In this document: positions 10,701 through 18,953 of the stretch, in pieces
Layout of the letters: the number at the start of each line of letters is the position of its first letter
Numbering within the stretch: position 1 is the first letter of the stretch
Source of the DNA: Priapulus caudatus
Taxonomy: Eukaryota; Priapulida; Priapulimorpha; Priapulimorphida; Priapulidae
Direction: 5' to 3'
Length of the DNA: 21,444 nt
NCBI RefSeq assembly: GCF_000485595.1
Contig: NW_014577285.1
Coordinates: 325,221-346,664 of the forward strand
Notes under the pieces: model-generated
What the model was told of the DNA's origin: nothing
Database searches by the model: none
Seen by the model: only the letters and a program-made list of their open reading frames with translations
Made by a program: the position numbers and the translations under genes

Positions 10701-13700
10701 TGACGCTAGTGACCCCAACAGTGACCTTGGCATTGGCGAGCCAAACATGGAAACATTCAATTTGAACTTGAGCTCCTTTGCTGCCCTCATTCAGCAGTTT
10801 GATGCAATGCTCGGAGGTTGGCATGTTGTTTCTCCCTCTATCTCTGCTTGACTTAGTGCATTGTTTAGCGTGTGTGTGAAATTTTATGCTTGATAGCATG
10901 CTGTCTACTTACATTATATTTATAGATATATATATATATTTATATATACGCAGTGAAAATGTAGGGAAACTAATGATAGAGAAATTCGATGCAGATGTGG
11001 AAGATGCATATTTTCTAAACATGACTTGCAATGGATACTATTTAAATCTCATATTTTGAACTTGTGCAAAACACAATATCAATCAATGGAATTGGCATTA
11101 ATACTTTCATGACTGACTCCTGGTTGCATTCACTATATGGTCCTTGTATGCACTGTGTGTTACAGTCGAAGGCCTGCCACCAAGCAGTGCTTCTGACACG
11201 ACTGTCACGTCCATGGCAAGCGTTACTCTGCGAGCAAAGTCGCAGGAACTTAGTAAGCTTTTATTGCACATTATTTAACTGTGTTTAACATAATCTTCTA
11301 TACCAAATACTCTGATATATGCAGAATAAAAATGTTAAAAAAAAATAAAAAAAAAAAAAAAAAAATACAGCAGAACACGACAATTCGTATTACTGGCACA
11401 GTGTGATATCAGTTCTGCTTGCAATAGCTGTGCAGAAGCAAAGTAATTCTACATAGGAAACTCGCCTATGTCTATGCCATTGACATGGTGTACGCTCTTA
11501 TAAAGTGCCCGTGCTGAGCATTATTTGTGTCTGCAGGTGTCGAAGATGCTGAAAAAGCCTTGAGGAGAAGCTCTTACATTATGGCCACCCACAGTGCCGA
11601 GGATCTCCGCAAAGACCAGTACGTCTGTCGTGTTTTCACCAAGAATTTTGAGACATGAAATCTTATATGTGCGGCTCTGGTGTGGCCGATCGGAAAGTGC
11701 TTTACTAGCGTGCATAAAATACAGCTGCTGATATACGTATAAAAACGGTGTTTTAATGAGAGTAGACTGCCATGCAGATGCATTGAAGAAGAATGTTTGT
11801 TGAATGTAAACAGTACAGTAATTATCTCAGTGCTACTTGCAGCAGGGTAATAAACCTTGCATATCTAATCAGCGATAATGATTCTGGTTGCCTTAGACAT
11901 GGTTACGTGTATAATTTCTTCCTGCGTAATAGAATTGTTGAATTGGTGGTTCCTTCTGGTCAGTGTTCATCATTCACTTACCTACACTCTTCTCATTTTA
12001 GTACACCGCATAAGAGCTCAAGCATAAAAAAATTAAAGGCCTTCTTTGGAGAGAGGGTATGTAATAATCTATAGTCATTTTGCAAAATTATATAATAAGT
12101 ATGAATTAAAGGTGTAAATGTACTATTTTCGTTGGCATATAGATGGTGTGTACTGGAGATAAAGCCTTATTTTAATTACATTATTATTGTTTTAAAGAAA
12201 TGAGGCAATTGACATTGTGGGAAGTTGTGTTATTCTTGATTGATGCCATGTAACCTAGTAATGGCAGGCACTGTTAGTTGTTTTTTATTTATATATATAT
12301 ATATTCATATACATATGTATGATCTGTCCATTTCCTGATGTTTGCAGACGCCTCACATAGTAGAGGCTGCATCACAGCATGAAAAACCATCACGAGATCT
12401 TCCCAGCCCCATGTTCGATGTGATAAAAGAAGGATACCTCCACCTGAAGAAATTTATAACAGATGGAAAGGTCTGTGTGTATTGTAATCGTAGGCTGATA
12501 TAATAAGATTCAGTTCATACCAACTGCACGTTTTGTGTATGTGCTGACACGTTTACGTGTCTGATTCATAATTGCTATTTTCCTTTCACCCAACAGAGAG
12601 CCAGTGATAGGTCTTGGAAGCCATTTTATGTTGTGCTAAGAGGCCATGCCCTATATTTGTATAAGGACAAAAAAGAATCTGCAATGGTATGTTCATTGTA
12701 GCTGTTAATTAGTTGCATGATATTTTCTTTTCTTCTGTGTCATAAATAATTTAGATCATTATAGCAGCTTCATTATAGTCATGCACACATCTGGCATGGT
12801 ACAAGCACCATGTTCTGTGCAGGCAGGTTTCCACTGTGCTGTGGCATAATTAAAAAAGCAGTACATGTAGTTTAGTCATTAATAATTCGAGTCCCTCGCA
12901 ATCGTAAAGGGTAATCCGATTTTACAACATGCGTAAGGTTTGCAAGCTCATAATCAGTGCACTGTTTCTTCAGCCACCATTAAACTACGACGAGCCACCC
13001 ATCAGCATTAAGTCGGCCATTATTGACATCGCACATGATTACACAAAGCGGAAGTACGTGTTCCGACTGACGACCTACAATGGCTCGGAGTACCTCTTAC
13101 AGACAGAAGACATCCCGTCCATGATGCTGTGGATACAAGCCATACAGGCTAATAGCAATCCAGATGGAGACGTAAGTACAGCTTGGGATCCTATTTTGTG
13201 AAATCATAGTATTACTATGTGTATATATATATATATACTTGTTTATATACATGTGTGGATGTGTGTGTGTTGAGTGCGTGTGCATGTGTGTGCCTGCGTG
13301 TGGTGGGGGTTTGTAGGATGTACTTTCTGCACTTTAGTAAAAAAATCGTATGTAGCCATCCCATGCTTATTCTAATTATAGCACGAAACTTTAATGAGAA
13401 GAGTTAATTAGCCTCGTTCCAGCAAGAACATGCGTGACGCATAGCTGAAATGCCTAATTTAGGTGGTAATCAATTGGCTATGACTAATAAGAGGATATTA
13501 TGACGCAGGGGATTATTTTTGACTTTATTAATAGACTTGTTACAGTGTTTAATTAGGAGGTTAAGGAGAGAAACAGTCAGAGATTCTACAGATGAACAGT
13601 AATTGCCTTGATTAATTAAACAAGTTTGTATTGATAAAAGTTAGTTGAGCTGGTGAATAATGAAAATCTAGTATAGCCGTCATGAAATAAGTTTAAATTC

Positions 13701-16700
13701 GATGGTCATCGAGCACACGAAATGCTATAAAATGTGGCACATAAAATGCTGTGTATTTGCATCATTGCCATGCATCCAGTTGTAGAACACCCTGATACAT
13801 TACCCCCCACAAACGAGTATGTTGTCCTACGTGGATATCCAGGCTAAATTGCAGCCATTTTACAGGACCATGGAGTTGACACAGCACAGCTGATTATTAG
13901 GAAGAGCAGTCTATACGATGGTCAGACACGTTCACCTCAGCCCGTGCAAAAGGGCAGCACCAGACGCCTGCCGTTCAGACAGAAGTCTGTCAGTTCCCCC
14001 TCAAGGTCACCCAGCTTCAAGATCCGGAAATCCTCATCACAAGAGAGAGGTACGAACTAGAGCTAGAATTTGAGTGGATTTTAAATTGCAATTAAAATTC
14101 GTAGACAAAAACGTGAATTTAAGGAAATGAAATTAGACAGTTATTGTCCAACTACACTTGTACTGTACTAACTTCGTCAGCGTTTATTACATTTGTACAT
14201 GGGTTTGAAGCAGCACTTTGTATTTGAATGCTAAACGAATTTAATAATATATACAGTGCATTTTATCACATCGCTGTGTGGTCTGATGTCTCAATATGGT
14301 TTGGTAACACCGTTAATGCCTTGGATAAACGGGTGCATCACTTAAACATAACATGACTCTGAAAAACAATTCGTACACCCGTTATTTCACTTGGATAGAT
14401 GAGCCAGTCCAGAGGATAAACAGGATAGTTTCCTGCAGGACAAACTTCCTTCTTTCTGAAGTGAACATCGTAAAAACGATAATAGGATTCAAACTGAAAA
14501 TGAGCTCAAAAATCATATTTAGAGCTAAAACTGTGTGTATTGTACAGTGCGAGTTGTGTACAGACGATTGCATGAGGTACAATTAGACGTGCATGTGCAG
14601 CTTGTCACTTAATCAGAGCATTTTTCTAGTTCCCTACCTGCCTCGATAAAGCCGGGACCATTGTAGTGCGTGCTCCCAGGTTGAAGTGTTGGTTCTTTAC
14701 TCTTTGAAATACTATAGATGTCTCACCTAAAGTCAAAGAAGGATCAAAAAGCTGGAAGGGCAAGATGGTGAAAGGGCTGAAAAAGTGGAGTCACCACGGG
14801 CCTCACTCTCACATTGAGCCTGAGTTGGCAGGTCACACGATAGGTGTTCCATTAGAGATGTGCCCGCCGTCCGCCAACAATGAGGTACGGAAAAAACAGC
14901 AAGCAACGATGTAGATCCTCTGCACTATACCATGCAGATTAAACCACTTTATTCTTTGGAGCCATACGGCTGTAAAATCAGCGACGGACGTAAAACATCA
15001 ATGATCAACGCGTTGTTCTCACGACCTTCCGTCATCCACGTATGTTTCACTGACCGCCGACGGGGCCTCAAACGTTCACCGATTCGTTGCAGTTTGTTCC
15101 GCTGCTCGTGGACATCTGCACGACGGTAGTGGAGCACCGAGGGCTGGACGTGATCGGCGTCTACCGTATCCCCGGCAACACGGCCGCTGTCGCCCACTTG
15201 ACCGACGACGTCAACAAGGGCCTCGAGAACATCAACCTTGACGAGCAGAAGTGGAAGGAGATCAACGTCGTAACGAGCCTTCTCAAGTCTTTCTTTAGGT
15301 ACGCCGGCGATTGCTCGGCTGGCGGCTTTTTACCGACTGGTCAGCCACACGGTCAGGGTGGGGGGCTCAGAGTGGAACGTGGTGAAGGTGTGGTGTGAAC
15401 ATAGAGCACTGCATGCAGTCTTTCACAACTCATGGTTATCAGATTCCAGCTTTCGCGTTAAGTGAATGCCAGACGTGTTTTATGTGGTGGCAGGTTATAT
15501 ATCTACATTGCTGAGTCATAAATCACTTCTTTTCATAATGCAAGCATATGAGCTATGAACTGGTTACATTATACGTACAGTATCCTGCAGGCCTAGTGAT
15601 ATCCTAAGGTGCGTGCTTCTTTACAGAAAATTGCCAGAGTCAATGATTACAAATGACATGTATCCGGATTTTCTACAAGCTAATAGAGATCCAGATTCAA
15701 GACAGCGAATGTTACGATTAAAGAAACTGGTGAGCAAAGATACGTTGGGATCCTCTATTAGTTAAGACCATTAACATGATTATTATCCATTCCTGCCTTA
15801 AAAACTCAGATTACGTTTTAATATGTTTGCAGGTACTACATTAGCGGATGCTACTGTTTCTTAGTTACTTGTAACTACGTTATATAACTTTGATATATTT
15901 GTGTGCCATTTACTTTGACATGAGCTAAAAAAAAAATGGTGACTAAGGCTTCAGAGTTACAATGCTTGCAACAGTCATGATGATTAAATTGCACATATCT
16001 TCCTAGATACAATTGCTGCCCGACCACAACTATGAGACATTGAAGCATATAACTAACCATCTCAGGAATGTCGCTGCAAACTCAGATAAGAACAAGGTAT
16101 GAGAGCATAGTGAACGAACTCCTAGAATTCTCCGAATGTCCACATCCATGGCACAGCACTACTCATTTAGAGAATTCAAACAAAATTCATGGCACAGGAA
16201 TCCTGTCATGAAATCATTTGTCGCATCAAAACTGATAGTGGGTTGTGCACTGATTCTATATGCAGAAAGTGGTACTCACATATCGAGAGGCCTACAATGG
16301 GCAAACGATACAGAATTTGTTGTTAATTTGTATCATATTGTAATGTACATATTGTATTATGTGTTATTTTGTTGTAATTCACAAATTGTCTTAGAAAGTG
16401 ACTCTCGTTTCCTTCATTAGATGGAAGAGAAGAACTTAGCTATAGTGTTCGGACCAACGATAGTGAGACAGTCAGGGGAGAGCATGATGAGCATGGTGAC
16501 GGATATGTCTGACCAGTGTCGCATCGTTGAGACCCTGCTTTCACACGTGAGTAACCCGTTCACGTGCATTCTAAAAGTGCATGACATGAGAGCTTTACGA
16601 ATATAGGCATTTGACAGAGACGTGTATTTTGATATAATATTACATTTTTATTACTATTATTAGATATTAATAATGTTACTTATATTATAATTATATTATG

Positions 16701-17682
16701 TTATCATATTAATAATATCAGGTACTTGTGATACAATAATTATACATGTTGTTTGATGGGAATACGTTTTATAATTTTATCTGGTCTATATAGTAAAACC
16801 GAAAGTGGCTGCTGGCTTTCAGTAGGGACGTATCTCCAGTGCTTATGAGAATGCATGACACGAACTATCAGCATTACTGTTGTTTCTTGACAGGGTGACT
16901 GGCTGTTCAATGAGGTTGATGATGCGATGCACAACGATAGCGTTCCAATGGAGGTCGGCAACACAATGCGCATGGCGACTGATACGAGCCGGCCCTCAAA
17001 CCTCAATCTTCTGATACAAAACGTGTCCAAGACGGAAGCATTACATTCTCCAGGTAATCACAGAGTACAGGCAATAAGGGTAGGCTGTCACTAAAGATTA
17101 GATACGAGCTTACTCCAGTTGTCAATATTTTTGCTGAAGCAGCTGTGTTGAAGTGGTACGAGGTACAGTTGATGAGGTGGCGCCTCCAGTGTCTGCATGC
17201 AGAAGACGGCCAAATTGGTACTGTTGAACTGTCATGTTGGTGTGATAAGTTGAGACATATCCTATCATAAAAGAAAATCTGTAACTTCCTTTCTAGGACA
17301 ATTTTTTGCATCGTGAAATTTGTTTTGTTGTGTTTGACATAGCAGAGTTTCGATGTAGGTGCTTGTGTCTGATTTGGTCATGTGTTATTAATTTCACAAC
17401 ATTAATTTATTCGATGTGTATGGCAATATGATCATGCATTAATTGTGTCTGCCTTTTTCTTTCACATTTCCTGCTCTCTTTTCCATTATGCTTTTTTGTA
17501 TTATAAAACGGTCTCAGTGTGCACTATCCTAGGCATTTTGGCACTTTTGTGGTGTGGTGCGAATATGGCTTATCTCCAGGTTGGAATGTGTAACGTTCGC
17601 TTTTTCTCTGGTTCTTTTCTGTTTAACGTGCATCTCTTTCTTTCTAGGTGGTGCCTGCTATTATTCTGATACAGCTTTCTGA
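4569..17682 (+). CDS. ARHGAP21/23: Rho GTPase-activating protein, ARHGAP21/ARHGAP23 family (multi-exon, 5' partial)
   Basis: Twenty-one exons join in phase to 4407 nt (1468 codons plus stop); the first 20 are well supported. Residues are numbered from the first exon here. The order is: post-PDZ segment (1-65), proline/serine-rich and basic linker (66-665), charged helical segment (666-800), acidic run (about 825-840), PH domain (about 1000-1105, conserved Trp at 1099), ARF-binding helix-like segment (1113-1130), and RhoGAP domain (about 1213-1408). The RhoGAP domain shows the arginine finger in GVYRIPG (Arg1254), the LLKSFFRKLPE motif and NLAIVFGPT. This order is characteristic of ARHGAP21/23. 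Family members bind ARF-GTP at Golgi or cell-cortex membranes and stimulate GTP hydrolysis by Cdc42/Rho; Drosophila RhoGAP19D acts at the lateral epithelial cortex. The PDZ domain expected at the N-terminus is not found, so the CDS is 5' partial. The 3' end is uncertain. Family assignment is very secure; choosing between ARHGAP21 and 23 is not meaningful outside vertebrates. Confidence 0.95.
4766..5066 (+). other. intron 1, nothing recognised
   Basis: A GTATGT...CAG intron of 301 nt, AT-rich, with no repeat or open frame of note. Confidence 0.85.
5067..5299 (+). CDS. ARHGAP21/23: exon 2: basic and serine-rich linker
   Basis: Acceptor TTGCAG, donor CAG|GTAAGG; enters at phase 2 and leaves at phase 1. 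It begins [13 protein letters not shown] and contains a basic PPKRRHR patch and a segment with [18 protein letters not shown], probably a short helix. A strong internal donor-like sequence (CACCGG|GTAAGC) lies at 5152, with a pyrimidine-rich AG 24 nt beyond. Removing those 25 nt would break the frame, so the exon is read through here. Confidence 0.9.
5493..7057 (+). CDS. ARHGAP21/23: exon 3: 1565-nt GC-rich linker exon
   Basis: Acceptor after a pyrimidine tract ending TTACAG, donor GAG|GTACGT; phase 1 in, phase 0 out. It encodes about 522 residues of mostly disordered, Ala/Pro/Ser/Arg-rich linker with islands that look constrained: [79 protein letters not shown], and near the end [20 protein letters not shown]. 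Several are R-x-x-S or S-L-D sites of the kind bound by kinases or 14-3-3 proteins (inference). From about 5640 on, third codon positions are overwhelmingly G or C, unlike most neighbouring exons. An alternative in-frame acceptor at 5424 would add 23 residues. Confidence 0.9.
7058..7185. repeat. 22-bp GC-rich minisatellite starting at the exon 3 splice donor
   Basis: There are six tandem units. The first is an 18-nt shortened copy (7058-7075) that is itself the donor GTACGT; then come five 22-nt copies at 7076, 7098, 7120, 7142 and 7164. The unit is roughly GTGCGCGCGTTGCCGCGGTTAC. Copies diverge at several positions, mostly C/T and G/A changes. Confidence 0.92.
7186..7704 (+). other. rest of intron 3, with TA repeats
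   Basis: After the minisatellite comes a TATATA-rich tract (about 7231-7292), then AT-rich unique DNA to the acceptor at 7704. The frame of exon 3 remains open through the minisatellite to a TGA at 7229-7231. Confidence 0.8.
7705..7837 (+). CDS. ARHGAP21/23: exon 4: charged helical segment
   Basis: Acceptor TTTGTAG, donor GAAG|GTATGA; phase 0 in, phase 1 out. It reads [20 protein letters not shown] and continues to FGLSVEG. The charged, Ala-rich composition suggests an alpha helix. The phases match exon 3 and exon 5 exactly, and no stop interrupts it. Confidence 0.85.
7838..8658 (+). other. intron 4, nothing recognised
   Basis: 821 nt of AT-rich intron with no repeat array or convincing additional exon. 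Confidence 0.8.
8659..8819 (+). CDS. ARHGAP21/23: exon 5: Lys/Glu/Gln-rich helix and R-x-x-S site
   Basis: Acceptor TTCATGTAG, donor AAG|GTAGCG; phase 1 in, phase 0 out. It encodes [20 protein letters not shown], then [15 protein letters not shown]. The first part is a probable basic coiled-coil or single helix. RRASLD is a good basophilic kinase site (R-R-x-S). Confidence 0.85.
9148..9270. repeat. fold-back repeat with central G/C palindrome
   Basis: Arms at 9148-9161 (AGCATCAGGGTTTT) and 9257-9270 are complementary at 13 of 14 positions. Inside lies a near-perfect 19-nt palindrome, TTTGGGGGTACCCCCCAAA (9229-9247). This suggests a small non-autonomous element or its remnant, but the family is not identified. 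Confidence 0.6.
9615..9663. repeat. GGCCGG inverted motif
   Basis: AACCGGCCGAA (9615-9625) is inverted at 9646-9663, where TTCGGCCGG is followed by TGGCCGGTT. It could form a short stem. Its AACCGGCCGAAA also resembles AACAGGCCGAAA at about 9178, so both may derive from the same repeat family. Confidence 0.45.
9791..9908 (+). CDS. ARHGAP21/23: exon 6: acidic/basic helix with first SYLxA motif
   Basis: Acceptor GCGTAG, donor AAGA|GTAAGC; phase 0 in, phase 1 out. It reads [20 protein letters not shown], then [17 protein letters not shown]. The basic-x-S-Y-L-x-A sequence resembles the SYLMAI element that precedes the PH domain in ARHGAP21/23, and a second copy is in exon 9. Confidence 0.88.
9909..10522 (+). 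other. intron 6, nothing recognised
   Basis: 614 nt. It contains a small cluster of GTCGAC half-palindromes near 10333-10346 and a T/G-rich 3' part. No extra exon was recognised. Confidence 0.75.
10523..10816 (+). CDS. ARHGAP21/23: exon 7: acidic stretch and leucine-rich segment
   Basis: Acceptor CTTGCAG; phase 1 in, phase 1 out. It reads [20 protein letters not shown], then an almost purely acidic run of Glu and Asp ([17 protein letters not shown]), a Ser/Asp segment, and [18 protein letters not shown]. The donor G|GTTGGC is the weakest in the gene (T at +3, G at +5), so regulated or alternative use is possible. Confidence 0.87.
10817..11165 (+). other. intron 7, with TA repeat
   Basis: 349 nt starting with the weak donor GTTGGC. 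It includes a TATATA tract at about 10918-10948; nothing else was seen. Confidence 0.75.
11166..11252 (+). CDS. ARHGAP21/23: exon 8: Ser/Thr-rich linker
   Basis: Acceptor GTTACAG, donor CTTA|GTAAGC; phase 1 in and out. It encodes [20 protein letters not shown], then TLRAKSQEL. At 87 nt and symmetrical in phase, it could be skipped without changing the frame. It has no domain. Confidence 0.85.
11336..11367 (+). repeat. A-rich tract in intron 8
   Basis: A nearly pure run of A with one T. It could be a simple repeat or the tail of an old retroposed sequence; no body or target duplication was recognised. Confidence 0.8.
11537..11618 (+). CDS. ARHGAP21/23: exon 9: RRSSYIMA motif ahead of the PH domain
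   Basis: Acceptor TCTGCAG, donor CCA|GTACGT; phase 1 in, phase 2 out. It reads [20 protein letters not shown], then EDLRKD. The R-R-S-S-Y-I-M-A element corresponds to RRTSYLMAI in the vertebrate proteins, where it also lies between the linker and the PH domain. This is a strong family marker. Confidence 0.9.
11619..12001 (+). other. intron 9, nothing recognised
   Basis: 383 nt, with a GTACGT donor and a long pyrimidine tract before the acceptor. No repeat was seen. Confidence 0.8.
12002..12056 (+). CDS. ARHGAP21/23: exon 10: [10 protein letters not shown] segment
   Basis: Acceptor after a pyrimidine-rich tract ending ATTTTAG, donor AGG|GTATGT; phase 2 in, phase 0 out. It reads [18 protein letters not shown] and matches the R-x-L-R-S-F-F-x-x-G element before the PH domain of vertebrate family members. 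At 55 nt it is short, but it is needed to restore the phase. Confidence 0.9.
12348..12470 (+). CDS. ARHGAP21/23: exon 11: start of PH domain
   Basis: Acceptor TTTGCAG, donor AAG|GTCTGT; phase 0 throughout. After a linker with [11 protein letters not shown] it begins the PH domain: [16 protein letters not shown]. This is beta strand 1 and the beta1-beta2 loop, whose lysines usually contact phosphoinositide head groups. In vertebrates the same place reads REGWLYYKQI. Confidence 0.93.
12597..12686 (+). CDS. ARHGAP21/23: exon 12: PH domain strands 2-3
   Basis: Acceptor CCAACAG, donor ATG|GTATGT; phase 0. It reads [20 protein letters not shown], then [10 protein letters not shown]. The [11 protein letters not shown] core is typical of PH strands 2 and 3. 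Confidence 0.95.
12974..13171 (+). CDS. ARHGAP21/23: exon 13: rest of PH domain
   Basis: Acceptor TTCTTCAG, donor GAC|GTAAGT; phase 0. It encodes [20 protein letters not shown], then [20 protein letters not shown], and ends in the C-terminal helix with the near-universal PH tryptophan (MMLWIQAIQ, residue 1099). FRLTT and EYLLQ(T/A)ED are close to the vertebrate ARHGAP23 sequence. Confidence 0.96.
13172..13865 (+). other. intron 13, with TA/TG microsatellite
   Basis: 694 nt. A compound (TA)n / (TG)n tract lies at about 13218-13310; the rest is AT-rich unique DNA. Short frames over the repeat are not genes. Confidence 0.8.
13866..14049 (+). CDS. ARHGAP21/23: exon 14: ARF-binding helix segment and basic Ser-rich linker
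   Basis: Acceptor TTTTACAG, donor AGAG|GTACGA; phase 0 in, phase 1 out. The start, [19 protein letters not shown], aligns with the helix after the PH domain (NQALISKKLNDY in ARHGAP23) that, with the PH fold, forms the ARF1-GTP binding module described for ARHGAP21. It is followed by a basic, Ser-rich region ([20 protein letters not shown]) likely to be phosphorylated. Confidence 0.9.
14050..14717 (+). other. intron 14, nothing recognised
   Basis: 668 nt, AT-rich, with a weak palindrome around a central TTGCAA at about 14077-14100. A 77-codon frame at 14353-14586 has no recognisable domain or splice support. Confidence 0.75.
14718..14884 (+). CDS. ARHGAP21/23: exon 15: PH-RhoGAP junction
   Basis: Acceptor ACTATAG, donor GAG|GTACGG; phase 1 in, phase 0 out. 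It is Lys-rich ([18 protein letters not shown]), then [18 protein letters not shown], the entry strand of the RhoGAP domain (FGVRLEECQPATEN in ARHGAP23). Confidence 0.93.
15093..15298 (+). CDS. ARHGAP21/23: exon 16: catalytic half of RhoGAP domain with arginine finger
   Basis: Acceptor CGTTGCAG, donor TTTAG|GTACGC; phase 0 in, phase 2 out. It begins [20 protein letters not shown] and continues [13 protein letters not shown]. The Arg codon at 15165-15167 is the arginine finger that completes the active site of the bound GTPase. It ends [12 protein letters not shown] plus a split Arg codon. Like exon 3, it is markedly G/C at third positions. Confidence 0.97.
15299..15626 (+). other. intron 16, nothing recognised
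   Basis: 328 nt between two halves of the RhoGAP domain. It starts GC-rich, like exon 16, and becomes AT-rich. Confidence 0.8.
15627..15729 (+). CDS. ARHGAP21/23: exon 17: RhoGAP domain, KLPE motif
   Basis: Acceptor TTTACAG, donor CTG|GTGAGC; phase 2 in, phase 0 out. It reads [20 protein letters not shown], then [14 protein letters not shown] is the conserved RhoGAP signature, though the usual Pro-Leu after it is replaced by Ser-Met. Confidence 0.95.
16007..16096 (+). CDS. ARHGAP21/23: exon 18: RhoGAP domain helices
   Basis: Acceptor TTCCTAG, donor AAG|GTATGA; phase 0. It reads [20 protein letters not shown], then [10 protein letters not shown]. This matches [27 protein letters not shown] in ARHGAP23 almost position by position. 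Confidence 0.96.
16097..16420 (+). other. intron 18, nothing recognised
   Basis: 324 nt. A frame on the + strand stays open across most of it but encodes nothing recognisable; removing the intron joins RhoGAP motifs exactly. Confidence 0.8.
16421..16546 (+). CDS. ARHGAP21/23: exon 19: RhoGAP domain, NLAIVFGPT motif
   Basis: Acceptor TTCATTAG, donor CAC|GTGAGT; phase 0. It reads [20 protein letters not shown], then [13 protein letters not shown]. The Asn of NLA and the FGPT turn are invariant features of the RhoGAP active-site region. The Met at the start is an internal codon, not a translation start. Confidence 0.96.
16547..16893 (+). other. intron 19, with AT-rich core
   Basis: 347 nt. Positions about 16630-16730 are almost only A and T, with ATTATT and TATTAATAAT repeats and weak inverted symmetry. 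Confidence 0.75.
16894..17053 (+). CDS. ARHGAP21/23: exon 20: end of RhoGAP domain and start of C-terminal tail
   Basis: Acceptor TTGACAG, donor CCAG|GTAATC; phase 0 in, phase 1 out. [11 protein letters not shown] matches the D-W-F-F segment after the last RhoGAP helix, and [20 protein letters not shown] matches the N-I-x-x-L-L-x-N-I-G ... P-G-D element of the vertebrate proteins. It is the last exon with recognisable homology. Confidence 0.93.
17054..17647 (+). other. intron 20, or start of the variable 3' region
   Basis: 594 nt with several in-phase acceptor-like sites (about 17346 and 17581), each opening a short frame that soon stops. No homology to the vertebrate C-terminal tail was seen. 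Confidence 0.55.
17648..17682 (+). CDS. ARHGAP21/23: possible terminal exon with stop codon
   Basis: A strong acceptor (long pyrimidine run ending TTTCTAG) joins in phase 1 to exon 20 and gives [10 protein letters not shown] followed by TGA. The C-terminal T-A-F would fit a class I PDZ ligand (S/T-x-hydrophobic). An AATAAA lies about 295 nt downstream. No homology supports the peptide, and the vertebrate tail continues for hundreds of residues. Other in-phase acceptors exist at about 17346, 17581 and 18005, each also reaching a stop quickly. This may be an alternative short isoform end or a chance match. Confidence 0.4.
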
Positions 17683-18374
<692 letters not shown>

Positions 18375-18480
18375 GTCTATATCTCTGTCTCTGTGTGTGT
18401 CTCTCTCTCTCTCTGCCTCTCCCTCTCTCTGCCTCTCCCTCTCTCCCCCTCCCTCCTCTTTCTCCACCCCCTCCCTCTTT

Positions 18481-18953
18481 CTCAGTTGAGTAATCTAACA
18501 CTCGCCCAGAACCCCGGCCCTTGCCTTCCTTCCACGAACAGAAGCCATATCAGTGAAGTTGCGTCTAAGTGCCGAGCTGCGCCACGAAGAAAAAACCCGG
18601 GGCGGCGAAAGTAATGGCATCTGAGAGACCGACGCCGCGTCGAGCTTTTCTCCGCAAATTGTTGCGTAACGTGGATGCCGCGAGACTGGGGACCGTCTAG
18701 GTCTTCACATTGTTGTGTAGGCAACGCGTGGCCGACGATGTTCCGTCCTGGATATAGTTACCAAGGAAACATGGATACTTTTTTATCTGGAAGTCGATCC
18801 CTGCGTCCCACGATGTTCGTTGGTGTCTAGGCAATATGGGCCTGCATCCCTCCTCGTGTGTTGGCGGCCTGTGTGTTTCTCATTCAGTCATTGCGCAGAC
18901 GTTTGGAGAACGTTTTAGCCTCCCTACTACTGTATCATGCATCGTGGTTTAGT
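18481..18953. other. CpG-rich unique sequence, possible regulatory region
   Basis: GC- and CpG-rich between about 18500 and 18720, with an ATG at 18614 opening a 28-codon frame (MASERPTPRRAFLRKLLRNV and eight more residues), and an RFX-type X-box at 18757. It might be the promoter of another gene, but no gene could be identified. Confidence 0.35.
18757..18770. promoter_or_regulatory. RFX X-box-like site
   Basis: GTTACCAAGGAAAC matches the inverted-repeat X-box consensus (GTTnCC, two-base spacer, GGnAAC) bound by RFX factors, which control ciliary genes in animals. A single site in unassigned DNA is only suggestive. Confidence 0.45.

Noticed and set aside
11336-11367. A-rich tract considered as the tail of a SINE or processed pseudogene
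   Set aside because: No tRNA-like head, internal promoter boxes or flanking duplication could be recognised.
14353-14586. 77-codon frame in intron 14
   Set aside because: No domain and no flanking splice signals in a phase compatible with exons 14 and 15; those exons already join in phase.
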